DNA of 64,000 nt, from NCBI GenBank assembly GCA_937775295.1, contig CALKBZ010000032.1:1-64000 (forward strand), given 5' to 3'. Below the pieces are notes generated by a model that saw only the letters and a list, made by a program, of their open reading frames with translations, searched no databases and was not told the origin of the DNA. Positions 1 through 9,213 of the stretch are shown here, one piece after another. Source of the stretch: an uncultured Opitutales bacterium (GTDB taxonomy: Bacteria; Verrucomicrobiota; Verrucomicrobiia; Opitutales; Coraliomargaritaceae). Positions within the stretch are counted from its first letter, which is position 1. Every line of letters starts with the position of its first letter. The position numbers were made by a program, and so were the translations under genes.

Positions 1-329
1 TGCTAAGAGCCAATCGTGAGGGCTACGATCTGGGCGTTACACCAGATGGCTCGCGTGGGCCGATGTATGAGATGAAAGCGGGAGCTGCCACTTTGGCTCT
101 TCGGACCGGCGCACCCATCGTTTTGATGTCGTATAACTTCAGCCGAGCATGGCGTTTGAAAAGTTGGGATCGTCTTTATATTCCGATGCCGTTTAGTCGA
201 GTGGAGGTGAGGCTTGATCGCATTGAGGACGGTAAGAATCTGGCCGGCGGTGATACTAAGCAAGCGGTAGTACTGCTTAGAAAACGCTTAATGCGGATCA
301 CCGAGGACGACGAGTATTTCGAGGCATAA
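1..329 (+). CDS. DUF374-type lysophospholipid acyltransferase family protein, 3' end
   Basis: Only the C-terminal part is present; the reading frame is open from base 3 and the gene begins before the window. The visible protein contains TPDGSRGP (bases about 42-65) followed by a GAAxLALRTGAPIV stretch. That pairing is characteristic of the DUF374 branch of the membrane-associated lysophospholipid acyltransferases, which are thought to acylate lipid A or phospholipid precursors at the inner membrane. The internal methionine at base 63 is not the start, because the diagnostic DGSRGP motif spans it. A hairpin terminator follows at about 490-514. The family assignment rests on this short conserved segment; the acyl acceptor cannot be told. 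Confidence 0.75.
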   Translation, partial: LRANREGYDLGVTPDGSRGPMYEMKAGAATLALRTGAPIVLMSYNFSRAWRLKSWDRLYIPMPFSRVEVRLDRIEDGKNLAGGDTKQAVVLLRKRLMRITEDDEYFEA

Positions 330-386
330 TGTGCGGTGATGTGCGGTGCGTCGTGGCCCAAAATAGGCGGTCGTCGATTTTTCAGA

Positions 387-455
387 AAGGAGCGTGGGCG
401 ACCCGCCCACGGAATCTACGCATCCTACAACGAGGGCGGGTCGCCCTCGCTCCTT
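387..455. repeat. REP-like imperfect inverted repeat
   Basis: The arms aaggagcgtgggcgaccc and the complement of gggtcgccctcgctcctt face each other around a roughly 30-base spacer. A degenerate relative occurs at 35278-35332 (gaggcgtgtaggcgactcgc and gagggcgggtcgc), so this appears to be a dispersed intergenic palindrome and not only a local terminator. Function is unknown. Confidence 0.5.
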
Positions 456-484
456 ATCAGGCAATCGCCCTCCACGAATTGCAC

Positions 485-514
485 AAAAAAGCCCTCGTTT
501 CGCCGAGGGCTTTT
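485..514. terminator. bidirectional rho-independent terminator
   Basis: The stem gccctcg/cgagggc (491-497 with 504-510) has a six-base loop. It is flanked by an A run on the left (485-490) and a T run on the right (511-514), so it can work on both strands. It lies between the end of the acyltransferase gene on the plus strand and the end of the H1-like gene on the minus strand. Confidence 0.8.
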
Positions 515-541
515 CGCAGAATGTAGTCGAATCGGCAGAAG

Positions 542-1142
542 CTAACTCCAAATGAATGTTGGTGAGCTGATTGATTCACTGCCTGCTCGTAGCGAAATGT
601 TTTCGCCTTCGGCCCAAAGCTCATCGTTGATGAGGAACTTGAAGGTTACGTTGCTCTTCGCATCCGTGGATGTGAAGGCCCACTCGTATGGAGAGGTGTT
701 CTTCAGTGCGGTGCCTTTTTCCCAGCTCAGGCCAGCGCCTTCGCCACGAACGTAGAGCGCGTTGCCGAAGCCGGCGTCAACGTGTGCGATGATGCGGTTC
801 TGCGCGGTGGTCTGTTTCGCAGGTGCCTTTTTAGCTGTCGTAGCTGCTTTCTTTGGAGTTGGCGCTTTTTTAGCTAGCGAGACCTTTTTAGGAGCGGCAA
901 CTTTCTTAGCCGGAGTCAGCCTTCTTAGCGGCAACTTTCTTAGCCGGAGCAACCTTCTTAGCCGGAGCAGCTTTCTTAGCCGGAGCAGCCTTCTTAACGG
1001 CAACTTTCTTAGCCAGAGTAGCCTTCTTAACAGCAACTTTCTTAGCCGGAGCAGCCTTTTTAAGAACTGCGATCTTTTTGGCAGGGGCCTTTGCAGCGAC
1101 TGCTTTTTTAGTGGTTTTTTTGGTAGTGGTTTTTTTAGCCAT
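542..1142 (-). CDS. histone H1-like Lys/Ala-rich protein with C-terminal CBM-like domain, frameshifted
   Basis: The first about 75 residues are AKK/APAKK repeats like those of bacterial H1-type nucleoid proteins and start from the ATG at 1142. The frame closes at about 906, but the same KKA repeats continue in another frame to the stop at 542. Neighbouring repeats read ccggagcagcc on the plus strand, whereas here it is ccggagtcagcc, so one extra base at about 916 explains the shift. The joined product is about 200 residues. Its last about 85 residues (ALYVRGEGAGLSW, then a KFLINDELWAEGEN stretch) resemble a starch-binding/CBM20-48-like beta-sandwich. DNA binding by the basic tail is expected from composition; the role of the C-terminal domain is unknown. 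The shift could be a true mutation or a sequence error. Confidence 0.7.
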
Positions 1143-1321
1143 GAGACTGATTTATTCGATTTTTAATGTAGTTAAGTGGTCGAGATCGATTGTGCCTTTA
1201 GGGCGTAATTAATCTCAACATAAGCTTACATAGCAGAATGAAGACCAGAAGGATACAGGAAAGTTAGACTTAAATAATAGATTTAATTAGAAGACGTTAG
1301 TGCAGTCGCTTAAAAGTGTGA

Positions 1322-1963
1322 TTATTTAGGCCCGTCGAGCAGGTAAATTACTTCTTCTGCCAGGTTTTTGGCATGATCTGCGATACGTTCGATCGATTTT
1401 GAAATAAATACTTTTTGAAAGCAATTGGGAGTTTGAGTGCTGCCGTCAGGTGCGCAAATGGTGAGCGTTTCAAAGTTCTGTTGGTGTAGCTCATTCACTT
1501 TTTTGTCGCGCAGAATCACTGCCTTGGCCAACTTAACGTCTCCTTCGACTAATGCGGAAATGGCATCGGCCATCATCGAGCAACTAAGTAGGCTCATCTG
1601 TCCGATGGCGACGGTGTCGCCTGAGCGGCCGTCGGAGGTGAGGATTTCTTTCGCCCGTAGTGCGATGCTGTGCGCTTCATCGCCAGCACGTTCGAGGTCG
1701 TGACTAGCTTTAATTGCTACGAGAATAGAGCGGACATCGCTGGAGACGGGCGAGCGTAGCGTAATATAACGGACCGAGGCCTGGTCGATTTCGACTTCAA
1801 GAGCATCAATCGCATCATCCAGTGCGAGGGCCTGGTCGATTTTAGCTAGGTCATTTTCCAGTAAGCCGTCGACGGCGATGCGAGCCGCTTCGTTGGCTTT
1901 CTCGCCAATGAGAATCAGCTTGGTGCGTAGGTTTTCGAGTTCGTGTTGGTAGAATAGTTTCAT
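1322..1963 (-). CDS. phoU: phosphate transport system regulator PhoU
   Basis: PhoU is a cytoplasmic metal-binding helical protein that links the Pst transporter to the PhoR sensor kinase and represses the Pho regulon when phosphate is plentiful. The 213-residue protein starting MKLFYQHELENLRT has two three-helix PhoU repeats; the acidic/Arg segment SHDLERAGDEA in the first and SIERIADHAKNLAEEV in the second are the typical metal-cluster motifs. An in-frame TTG at 2011 would add 16 residues and overlap pstB. I prefer the ATG at 1963 because family members begin at this MK-F--EL-L position. It is the last gene of the minus-strand pst set. Confidence 0.93.
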   Translation of the reverse strand: MKLFYQHELENLRTKLILIGEKANEAARIAVDGLLENDLAKIDQALALDDAIDALEVEIDQASVRYITLRSPVSSDVRSILVAIKASHDLERAGDEAHSIALRAKEILTSDGRSGDTVAIGQMSLLSCSMMADAISALVEGDVKLAKAVILRDKKVNELHQQNFETLTICAPDGSTQTPNCFQKVFISKSIERIADHAKNLAEEVIYLLDGPK

Positions 1964-2003
1964 AGTCTTGGCAATTAGGGCGTTGTCGGCGTTTGTAGCG
2001 GAA

Positions 2004-2819
2004 TCAACCAAAACGCCCGGAAATATAGGCTTCGGTTTGTGGATCGCGCGGGTTCATGAAGATCTGGTCGGTCTGTCCATACTCGATGAGCTTGCCTAGG
2101 TAAAAGAAGGCGGTGCGATCGGAGACACGGGCGGCTTGCTGCATGTTATGCGTGACGATGACGATGGTATAGTCCTTTTTTAACTCATGGATGAGTTCCT
2201 CAACTTTCGCAGTGGCGATAGGGTCAAGCGCGGAGCAAGGCTCATCCATGAGGAGGATTTTTGGGCGCACCGCTAGGGCACGTGCAATGCAGAGTCGCTG
2301 CTGCTGGCCGCCTGACATCCCGAGGGCGCTTTCGCTGAGGCGATCTTTGACTTCGTCCCACAGAGCGGCACTGCGTAGGCAGCGCTCGACGACTTCATCG
2401 AGGATGCTCTTCTTTTTTACACCTTGAATACGGAGGCCGTAGGCGATGTTGTCATAAATCGATTTTGGAAATGGATTTGATTTTTGGAAAACCATACCGA
2501 CGTGCTTGCGCAGCTCGATCACATCGACTTCTTTATCGTAGATGTTAACCTCGCTGATCTTGATTGCGCCACTCTTAATACGGGCGATTTCAATCAAATC
2601 GTTCATACGATTGAAGCAGCGCAAAAAAGTAGACTTGCCGCAACCGGAGGGTCCGATGAAGGCGGTCACTTCTTTTTCGTTAATATCCATGTTGATATTA
2701 AACAGTGCCTGCGAGTCGCCGTAAGCGAAATCGAAGTCGCGGATCTTGATGATCGGTGTGCCGGTGCCTGCGCCTGCGATTTTGGAGGGGATTGATGTGC
2801 TCATAGTCGAGTGTGTCAT
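2004..2819 (-). CDS. pstB: phosphate ABC transporter ATP-binding protein PstB
   Basis: This is the ATPase of the high-affinity phosphate importer PstSCAB. Walker [10 protein letters not shown] lies at residues 56-64, the Q-loop Gln at about 112, the signature [10 protein letters not shown] at 166-175, Walker B ILLMDE at 188-193 and the switch His at 224. The segment CFNRMND after Walker A is typical of PstB. Length 271 aa is normal; the ATG at 2804 (MSTSIPSK) would remove a short unconserved leader and is equally possible. It lies 31 bases after pstA and is followed closely by phoU. Confidence 0.95.
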   Translation of the reverse strand: MTHSTMSTSIPSKIAGAGTGTPIIKIRDFDFAYGDSQALFNINMDINEKEVTAFIGPSGCGKSTFLRCFNRMNDLIEIARIKSGAIKISEVNIYDKEVDVIELRKHVGMVFQKSNPFPKSIYDNIAYGLRIQGVKKKSILDEVVERCLRSAALWDEVKDRLSESALGMSGGQQQRLCIARALAVRPKILLMDEPCSALDPIATAKVEELIHELKKDYTIVIVTHNMQQAARVSDRTAFFYLGKLIEYGQTDQIFMNPRDPQTEAYISGRFG

Positions 2820-2850
2820 TTAAATGTTGTAAATTCGAAAGCCAGAGAGC

Positions 2851-4056
2851 CTACCACTTGTATTTCTTGCGGATCTTAATGCGCAGGATAATACTGCTCA
2901 GTGCGAAGAATCCGACGATAAGTAAAAAAACAAAGGCTGCACCGTATTGCATATTACGGGTGTATTCGTTTTGCGGAATTTTGGCACTGACCACATAAAT
3001 ATGATAGGGCAACGCCATCACGCCTTGGAAGAAGAAATCGGTTGGTTTCTCCAGCCCTTGCCATGGCAGTTGATCGCGCAGAGCGAAGGCAGCAGTGAAC
3101 ATGATCGGCGCGGTTTCGCCAGCGACACGAGCCACGCCCATGATGGAGGAGGTGAGTATGCCGGGCAGCGCGTAGGGCAGGACGTTAGTGCGCACACTGG
3201 TCCATTTCGATGCGCCGAGTGCTAGCGAACCTTCGCGGAAGCCTTTCGGAATGGCGCGCATCGATTCTTCACTGGCGGCAATGATTACGGGCAGGGCCAT
3301 GATCGCGAGTGTGAAGCAACCGGCGATCAGTGAGACGCCCCAACCAAAGAATAGCACGAACATGCCGAATCCGAACAGTCCAAAGACGATCGAGGGCACG
3401 CCGGAGAGGTTGAGTACGGAGAGGCGAATTAATTGCAGTGTGCGGCCAGGGGTGCTGTATTCGCTAAGGAAGATGGCGCAGAGGATGCCGAGTGTCAGCG
3501 CGATGGAAATCGAGCCGACCACGAGTAAGCAGGTGCCGACAATTGCAGGGCCGATGCCGCCGCCACTGTAGGCGTAATTACTGTATACGTAGTGCTCGAT
3601 GTTGGGCTCTTCGGCGAGCGCGCGGTAGGCGTCGTCGCCATACATGAGGCGGCCTGCTTTGCGCTCGATATCGAGTGTTTTGATTTGTTCTTCGAGTGTT
3701 TCGATTTGTTGTTCGATCTCATCGGCGGCTACGATTTCGCCCGAGCCTAGATTACGACTATTCGCTTCCAGTTTGACGACCGCTGCTTTGATTGATTTCA
3801 GTTCAGTATCAATTACTTTGGGTTCGAAGACGTGCAGTGTCTGGGGCTTTTGAGTGAGGAACTCGACGTTGATAAACGGCGCTTCGGTGGTGAAGACTGC
3901 CTTCGAACCGTTAATCGAAATATTAAGAAAGATGTAGCCCGCGCTGATGATGACTAGGTAGGTCGCCAAGCGCAACGCTCCGGAAATGGTGGCTTCGAGC
4001 GTCCCTTGCGTGGAGCGGCGCTTAGAGAAGATGTTTTGCGGTTTAAGTGAGTCCAT
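2851..4056 (-). CDS. pstA: phosphate ABC transporter permease PstA, long form
   Basis: This is an inner-membrane permease subunit of the phosphate importer. One N-terminal membrane segment (about residues 33-50) is followed by a periplasmic insert of about 110 residues with a predicted coiled coil (repeated E-E-Q-I-E-T-L-E pattern). The five-helix permease core follows from about residue 170. The EAA-type loop ([17 protein letters not shown]) and the [12 protein letters not shown] segment are conserved. At 401 aa it is longer than the usual about 290 aa because of the insert. pstC ends 27 bases upstream. Confidence 0.92.
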   Translation of the reverse strand: MDSLKPQNIFSKRRSTQGTLEATISGALRLATYLVIISAGYIFLNISINGSKAVFTTEAPFINVEFLTQKPQTLHVFEPKVIDTELKSIKAAVVKLEANSRNLGSGEIVAADEIEQQIETLEEQIKTLDIERKAGRLMYGDDAYRALAEEPNIEHYVYSNYAYSGGGIGPAIVGTCLLVVGSISIALTLGILCAIFLSEYSTPGRTLQLIRLSVLNLSGVPSIVFGLFGFGMFVLFFGWGVSLIAGCFTLAIMALPVIIAASEESMRAIPKGFREGSLALGASKWTSVRTNVLPYALPGILTSSIMGVARVAGETAPIMFTAAFALRDQLPWQGLEKPTDFFFQGVMALPYHIYVVSAKIPQNEYTRNMQYGAAFVFLLIVGFFALSSIILRIKIRKKYKW

Positions 4057-4083
4057 TGGAAATATGGTTAGCGGATATGCTGC

Positions 4084-5856
4084 TTAGTCGCCCAGTTTGC
4101 TGTATTTTTTGACGACCCATTGGGCGCCGTAATTGATCAATAGCGATGCAAAGAATAATACGATGCCAACCATGAAGAGTGCGCGGTAATGGAGGCTGCC
4201 GTGCACGACTTCGCCCATTTCCTGGGCGATGATGCCCGTCATGGTGTGGACGGGCTCGAAAAACACGCCCGAGCCCGCGGTGAAGTCTGGGATCTTGATG
4301 CGGTTGCCTGCGCACAGTAACACCACCATGGTCTCGCCGATCACGCGGCCGAAGCCGAGCATGATGGCTGAAATGATGCCGGAAAGTGCCGTGGGAACGA
4401 TCACGCGCATGGTTGTTTGGAGGCGGGTGGCACCCATCGCATAGGAGGCTTCTTTGAGGTGGCGGGGGACGTTGTTAATCGCGTCCTCGGCCAGTGTGAA
4501 AATCGTCGGGATTGCCATCAGTGCAAGCAAGCAACCTGCGGTGAAGGCGTTGAGGCGTTCTTGCACTGGGAAGAAAGGCACCCATGAGAGTGCATCTATT
4601 TGTGAGAGTAGGCGAATCGCCTCGCCGAACACGACTACGCCAAAAAAACCGATCACGACGGATGGAATGGCTGAGATGAATTCGATGTAGGGCTTGATGG
4701 AGTTGCGCTCTGTGGAACCTGCGATTTGATTGACGTAAATGGCTGCGCCGACGCCGAAGGGAACTGCAAAAAAGAGCGCGATGGATGAGATGAGTAGCGA
4801 GCCAGTGAGTAGAGGCAGGAGTCCATACCAGTCTTGCTGGTCGCTCGCGGTGACCCAGTTTTTACCCGTCAGAAAGGCACCGAGGGCACGCGAGTTGGCG
4901 ATCGGCTCGTGTTGATCCCAGTTGGCGAGTTGTTTGCGGTGTGCTGGGATTTGACTGAGATATAATACGTTGAGCCCTTTGAAGGTTTCAATGCGTTTGT
5001 TGAGTGCCGCACTGCCGAAGTCGATTGCGTCGGCCTTGGCCAGCACTTTGTCAATGGAGAGGTCGAGATCCGTGAGGATGTGGGCGTAGCGTTCTTGCTC
5101 GTCAGTGACGTTGAGGATGGCGGCATCGAAATCGACGGGCTGAATACTCTTGGATAGCGCGGCATGCTCGGCATTTAACAGCTCGAGATAGTGGGCGCGT
5201 TCTTCGCTGCTAAGTGTGTTGTTGCCCTCGATGGATTCGGCGCGCTCGGTTTGATCGGAGTTGCGCAGCAGGAATCTGAGCTTAGCGAAGTCTTCTTGGT
5301 TTAGTCGGTAGGACGGGGTCTCAATATTTGCGATGCGGGTGGCGAAGTGATTGAGGGTTTCGGTGAGATTCTGATTGGTGGTGTGCTGGTCGCGACTCAC
5401 GATGGCGACGTCCATTTTCTGCTTAACAAATTGTCGCAGGTCGGAGCCGACTCGCATATAGCCGAGGAATAAGCCTTTGGCCTCTGGGCTGAATACTTTC
5501 TTTGAAATCTCTGCCTGGGTGAGTCCGTCTGCTTTAAGGCCAATCATCCATTCGGCTTTGATGTCGTTGAGGTAGCGATTGAGCTCGGTGTAGTCATCGC
5601 GTTGCTCTTTGAGGATGTCGACATACTCCAAGCCTGACATACGATACTCTTGCAGACTCTTGTGATAGAGGCCAATGAATCCTGCACCTTCTTTAAATAA
5701 AAAGAGGGTGATCAGAGCGAGCACGACGATGGCGACCATAGCATTGCTGCCAAAGAAGATCTTAATGATACTGTCTGAGTCTTTACCTAGAAACAGGGCC
5801 CGGCGTTTGCTGAATGCTGGTTTAGGATTCGGTGAGTTGTGTGAGGAAGCTGCCAT
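4084..5856 (-). CDS. pstC: phosphate ABC transporter permease PstC, long form
   Basis: This is the second permease of the phosphate importer. An N-terminal membrane anchor (about residues 33-52) is followed by roughly 270 residues of periplasmic, largely helical sequence rich in Glu, Asp and Leu. The usual permease core occupies about residues 345-590, with the loop [17 protein letters not shown] and the segment [12 protein letters not shown]. Length 590 aa against about 310-320 for a compact PstC places it with the long forms known from marine bacteria. Pho-box-like repeats lie 41-77 bases before the start, and a terminator separates it from pstS, so pstC-pstA-pstB-phoU can be transcribed on their own. 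Confidence 0.93.
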   Translation of the reverse strand: MAASSHNSPNPKPAFSKRRALFLGKDSDSIIKIFFGSNAMVAIVVLALITLFLFKEGAGFIGLYHKSLQEYRMSGLEYVDILKEQRDDYTELNRYLNDIKAEWMIGLKADGLTQAEISKKVFSPEAKGLFLGYMRVGSDLRQFVKQKMDVAIVSRDQHTTNQNLTETLNHFATRIANIETPSYRLNQEDFAKLRFLLRNSDQTERAESIEGNNTLSSEERAHYLELLNAEHAALSKSIQPVDFDAAILNVTDEQERYAHILTDLDLSIDKVLAKADAIDFGSAALNKRIETFKGLNVLYLSQIPAHRKQLANWDQHEPIANSRALGAFLTGKNWVTASDQQDWYGLLPLLTGSLLISSIALFFAVPFGVGAAIYVNQIAGSTERNSIKPYIEFISAIPSVVIGFFGVVVFGEAIRLLSQIDALSWVPFFPVQERLNAFTAGCLLALMAIPTIFTLAEDAINNVPRHLKEASYAMGATRLQTTMRVIVPTALSGIISAIMLGFGRVIGETMVVLLCAGNRIKIPDFTAGSGVFFEPVHTMTGIIAQEMGEVVHGSLHYRALFMVGIVLFFASLLINYGAQWVVKKYSKLGD

Positions 5857-5896
5857 GTGAGAATCGTAAAATAGATACAGAATCGATTATGCCAAG

Positions 5897-5933
5897 GTTA
5901 CAAAAGGCGAGATTCGTTACAATTGTGTGACGG
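5897..5933 (-). promoter_or_regulatory. putative Pho box upstream of pstC
   Basis: On the plus strand GTTACAA (5916-5922) and GTGACGG (5927-5933) are 11 bases apart, the spacing of PhoB half-sites. A further GTTACAA lies at 5897. The same heptamers occur before pstS and the porin. PhoB itself is not encoded in the window, so the assignment rests on motif, spacing and context. Confidence 0.6.
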
Positions 5934-5943
5934 CGTGAATACC

Positions 5944-5976
5944 AAAAACGGGCCGTTGCTGAATGCAACGGCCCGT
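5944..5976 (-). terminator. rho-independent terminator after pstS
   Basis: A perfect 12-bp stem (acgggccgttgc paired with gcaacggcccgt, 5948-5959 with 5965-5976) has a five-base loop. On the minus strand it is followed by a run of five T. It ends the pstS transcript before pstC. Confidence 0.9.
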
Positions 5977-6002
5977 AAGCGACATTGAAATGTGGGTGAA
6001 CT

Positions 6003-6830
6003 CTAGTTGATCGAGAGGAAGTGCACGCGCTTGACGATCTCTTGACCCTCAGGGCTGAGGCTGAAATCGACGAACTTCTGAGCGATCGGGCTAAGTGGCT
6101 TGCTCGCGTTGGTCAGGTAGTAGAGCGGGCGAGCCAGCGGGTAGTTCTTTGCGTCTGGTTGCGCGCCATCCACTGGTAGGACTTTGACGCCCGGAGTGTG
6201 GATGTAAGCGAGGCCGACGTAGCCGATGCCGTTCGGGTTACTGGCGACTTCGGAGGCGATTTGCTCGTTGCCGGCCATTTTTTGCGTGTCGCTACCATAG
6301 TCGCGGGAGTCCATCGCCATCTTTTGGAAGACGGCGTAGGTGCCGGACGATGTGTTGCGGGTGTAAGCCGAGATGCTACCAGTCTGAGCGGTGATGGCTG
6401 ACCAGTCGGTCACATCGCCGGAGAAGATCATGCCGATTTCCTCGAGTGAGATGGATTCGAGTGGGCTGGCTTCGTTGACGATGAGCGCGATGCCGTCTTT
6501 GGCGACGGTGATCGTGTTCATGTCGACGCCTTTGGATTTCGCTTTCGCGATTTCCTTTTTCTTCGGATCGCGAGAGGACATGCCGATTTCGGCGGTGCCG
6601 TCGATGACCGAGGCGACACCCGTGGAGGAGCCCTCAGCAGCGATTTCAAAGGAGACCTCGATGCCTTCTTTCGCCATTTGTGCTTTAAACTCTTCAGCGA
6701 TTTGCGGCACCATCTTTGCGCCGAGTGTATCGGAGCCTTTGATGACGATTGTTTCAGTCGCGTTGAGTGAAGCACCGATTGTTAGTGCTGCTGCGAGTGT
6801 GACTAGATTACGAAGTGATTTTGTTTTCAT
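6003..6830 (-). CDS. pstS: phosphate ABC transporter substrate-binding protein PstS
   Basis: This is the periplasmic phosphate-binding protein. A signal peptide covers residues 1-24 (MKTKSLRN, hydrophobic core, NATE). Phosphate-contact motifs of the family are visible: KGSDTLG (31-37), [13 protein letters not shown] followed by [12 protein letters not shown], and [13 protein letters not shown]. Length 275 aa is typical of the compact type. It sits between the porin and the long permeases, with its own terminator downstream and Pho-box-like repeats upstream, which suggests stronger expression than the membrane genes. Confidence 0.95.
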   Translation of the reverse strand: MKTKSLRNLVTLAAALTIGASLNATETIVIKGSDTLGAKMVPQIAEEFKAQMAKEGIEVSFEIAAEGSSTGVASVIDGTAEIGMSSRDPKKKEIAKAKSKGVDMNTITVAKDGIALIVNEASPLESISLEEIGMIFSGDVTDWSAITAQTGSISAYTRNTSSGTYAVFQKMAMDSRDYGSDTQKMAGNEQIASEVASNPNGIGYVGLAYIHTPGVKVLPVDGAQPDAKNYPLARPLYYLTNASKPLSPIAQKFVDFSLSPEGQEIVKRVHFLSIN

Positions 6831-6876
6831 ATTTTAAATTAGTTCTCGTGAACTTTGTGAATGATAGCAGTGCTGA

Positions 6877-6916
6877 GTTACAAAATGACGCCGCTGTCGT
6901 TACAACGGCGTCACAT
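6877..6916 (-). promoter_or_regulatory. putative Pho box upstream of pstS, overlapping a hairpin
   Basis: GTTACAA at 6877-6883, GTTACAA at 6899-6905 and GTCACAT at 6910-6916 (plus strand) are spaced 22 and 11 bases, that is, in 11-bp phase. The same stretch holds an 8-bp stem tgacgccg/cggcgtca (6886-6893 with 6906-6913) followed by TTTT on the minus strand, which can terminate porin transcription. One 40-base segment may thus combine a terminator for the porin and an operator for pstS. Confidence 0.55.
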
Positions 6917-6926
6917 ATTAAAGGAA

Positions 6927-8057
6927 TTACCAAGAAATGCGGATGCCGGATGTGAAGGTAAGGCCTTCGTATTCGTCATCGTCAGTGAGTGTGTAGCTGA
7001 AGCCGTTCTGCCACTTGAGCTTGTGGCCGTAGAGGTAGGTGTTGAGGCCTAGATAGAACTCGTCAGCGGATTCTGTTTTGCCTGTGGCTGTATTTTTCGC
7101 GTATTTTGTAACGCTAAGGACGGCGTCGTCGGACTCGATATGTGTGTAGCTGGCTGCGATCTGGAATGTATCGTTTAGATCGTAGAACGGCATGATTTGC
7201 AGCGCATAGATCTCGTTGCCGTCGAATTGCTCGGCGTAGGCAAGGTCAGTGTGGATGTGCTTCTTGCCGTTGTCGTATTGGAATGACAGCGAGATGATGT
7301 TTTCGTGTTTTGCTGTGCCGACTACATCGAGCTCATCGTTTTCGTCCGGCTCGTCTTGGTAGACGTAGTCGAGGCGAAGGAGTGCTTTGTCGGAATCGAA
7401 TTGCTCTGCGAAGTCGTAGCCTATTGAAGTGAGGACGAAGTAGCTGTTATCGAATGTTTTATCGAATTCTTCAGTTTGAGTGTTGGTGAAGACGCCAGCT
7501 TTCCATTGCCATTGATCGACATCGCCAGAGGCGGATGCACCTGCAAAATACTCGTTTTTGAACCAGATGTTATCACCGATGAGGCTACGCTCGGTGCGGT
7601 AGAGCTTCTTAGAGGATGTGGCGCCGTCGAGTGTGAAGCCTGCGGATTGCTTGCCAATCTTGAGTTTCCAGTCGTCGGTCGGGTGCCAGGCGATGTAGGA
7701 GTCGGTGAGTCCGGTGTAAAGTGGCTGTGGATTGCGAGGATCTAGGTTTGCCTCGGAGTGGACGGTGAAGTCGTTGAAAACCGTTGCCTTGAAGCCGACG
7801 CGGACGCGGCGCCATGCGGTGTTGCTGTCTGTCTCGCCTGTTTCATCGTTTTCGGTCGTGTAGTAGTCGCCTTGGAGGCGGCCACTGAGTGCGAACTTTT
7901 GGATGACGCTGTTATCCGCGTTCTTATAGAGAGTGGCGTGGCTCCAGATATTGCCGAGGTCTTCCTTTAGGTCGGTATTGTAGTCTGGGAGGGCAAGCGC
8001 GGTATTTGTAGCTAAGATGGCCGCAGAGAGGCCGAGGATTTGAGTTGTTTTGTTCAT
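6927..8057 (-). CDS. phosphate-selective-type outer-membrane porin (OprP/OprO-like)
   Basis: The 376-residue precursor has a signal peptide (MNKTTQILGLSAAILATNT, cleavage near ALALP) and then alternating beta strands rich in Tyr, Trp, Asp and Gly, ending in an aromatic residue (GIRISW), as outer-membrane barrels do. Phrases such as AWRRVRVGFKATVFNDF and DSYIAWHPTDDWKLKIGKQ match the porin O/P family. The ATG at 8057 was chosen because the signal peptide begins there; the in-frame extension to 8120 is not signal-like. Its place before pstS and behind Pho-box-like repeats supports phosphate or polyphosphate uptake. Specificity is inferred from context. Confidence 0.8.
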   Translation of the reverse strand: MNKTTQILGLSAAILATNTALALPDYNTDLKEDLGNIWSHATLYKNADNSVIQKFALSGRLQGDYYTTENDETGETDSNTAWRRVRVGFKATVFNDFTVHSEANLDPRNPQPLYTGLTDSYIAWHPTDDWKLKIGKQSAGFTLDGATSSKKLYRTERSLIGDNIWFKNEYFAGASASGDVDQWQWKAGVFTNTQTEEFDKTFDNSYFVLTSIGYDFAEQFDSDKALLRLDYVYQDEPDENDELDVVGTAKHENIISLSFQYDNGKKHIHTDLAYAEQFDGNEIYALQIMPFYDLNDTFQIAASYTHIESDDAVLSVTKYAKNTATGKTESADEFYLGLNTYLYGHKLKWQNGFSYTLTDDDEYEGLTFTSGIRISW

Positions 8058-8127
8058 TTTGTTTGTTGTTTGGAATGTTAGATGCCTCGCGGCGTGTTTG
8101 TTGCGTTGTAATAAATACACCTAGTTT

Positions 8128-8194
8128 GTGACGGAATTGTGGCTAAAATGTTACAGTTGCGTGAACTGTTACGGAATTGTCGGTAATGTGGCGG
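8128..8194 (-). promoter_or_regulatory. putative double Pho box upstream of the porin gene
   Basis: The heptamers GTGACGG (8128), GTGGCTA (8139) and GTTACAG (8150) follow at exact 11-base steps. A second group, GTTACGG (8168) and GTCGGTA (8179), repeats the 11-base step, and GTGGCGG follows at 8188. On the coding strand this reads as CTGTAAC-N4-TAGCCAC-N4-CCGTCAC. It lies 71-137 bases before the porin start and is the clearest of the three sites. Confidence 0.65.
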
Positions 8195-8274
8195 AATTAG
8201 GGCATTTTACGCTCTAATGTGACGACGCTGCCTCTCTGTTCCTTACCCTAATTTGAAGGAGTTGCATTCAGTGG

Positions 8275-9066
8275 TTAATGCATCTGGCTGAGTAGATTGG
8301 GAGTCGTGCGATGTATGTTCTCGAAGTAATCATCGTATATGCCGATCCCAATTTCGACATTGCGAGTGAGCATGATGGAGGTGCCGGTCTGTTTTGATTC
8401 GATGCGTGTGTTCTCTGGGAACAGTACACCATTGAAAGTTCGATCATTGTCGAGTGTTGTACGGGTGCTTGTGCCGTCGGCATTGAGCTGTGTGTAATGC
8501 AGAATTCTGTAGTTATCTATATGCAAATAAAATGTATAGACGGAGCTCGTATCCGTGGGGGTGGCCTGGATGACGATTAGTTCTTGGCCTGCCTCGGTTG
8601 AGTTGGGGCGACGGTCGAGCGTTGCTCCTGATCGCCATAGATGAATTAGGCTGGGGAGCACGGTTGCTTCTGCTAATAGATCTGCTGCTGCTTGGCCTGT
8701 GATTTTCTGCTGTTTGAGTTCCTGCGCTCCTGCGCGTCTTGTTGCAGCCCAAGCTTGTTTGCCATCATGCGCTCTGATCATTTGCATGGCTTCGTTGTCG
8801 CTGCCGGGGATGGGGATCGTGATGGTTGCACGTATTTGTTGAGGGCGTTTCTTTACGATACAGAATTCGATGGTCTGGCCATCTCGCTCAATGTTGCCGG
8901 TCAGTCGAATGCTCTCGATCGCATACCAATTCTTCCAGCCGCCCATTGCGTCAACGTGCGCTTTGATGAGTTTTCGTAATTCAGGACTCTCGGTGGCGCT
9001 TGCCTGATGAGTGAGCACCATCGTGACGGCGTGGAAAAGCATGAAGAGCAGTGGTCTTTTGATCAT
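8275..9066 (-). CDS. secreted protein with LolA-like (lipoprotein-sorting) fold
   Basis: The 263-residue protein has an N-terminal signal peptide (about 1-24, ending ASATES). The conserved opening KAHVDAMGGWKNWYAIESIR with a following GQTIEF stretch is typical of periplasmic proteins related to LolA and outer-membrane lipoprotein-sorting proteins. The rest is predicted beta-strand with the closing pattern LFPENTRIES. A carrier or sensor of hydrophobic ligands in the periplasm is the family expectation; no specific ligand can be given. It reads in the same direction as ppk2, 147 bases downstream of it, and is separated from the porin by the Pho-box region. Confidence 0.5.
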   Translation of the reverse strand: MIKRPLLFMLFHAVTMVLTHQASATESPELRKLIKAHVDAMGGWKNWYAIESIRLTGNIERDGQTIEFCIVKKRPQQIRATITIPIPGSDNEAMQMIRAHDGKQAWAATRRAGAQELKQQKITGQAAADLLAEATVLPSLIHLWRSGATLDRRPNSTEAGQELIVIQATPTDTSSVYTFYLHIDNYRILHYTQLNADGTSTRTTLDNDRTFNGVLFPENTRIESKQTGTSIMLTRNVEIGIGIYDDYFENIHRTTPNLLSQMH

Positions 9067-9213
9067 GCCCTTACTTTACATGAGGGCGGTCGATTAAACA
9101 ATGAACATGCAGGTGACGTTGGTTAAGCTTGTGCGGCAAGCATTGCAAATTGGTGTTGAATGTGTGCGGAGTGTGACTTCATTTTCGTGGCACTCCACTG
9201 CCTGCCGTGTCGC

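Noticed and set aside
8058-8120. N-terminal extension of the porin
   Set aside because: The signal peptide begins at 8057; the extension is charged and would mask it.
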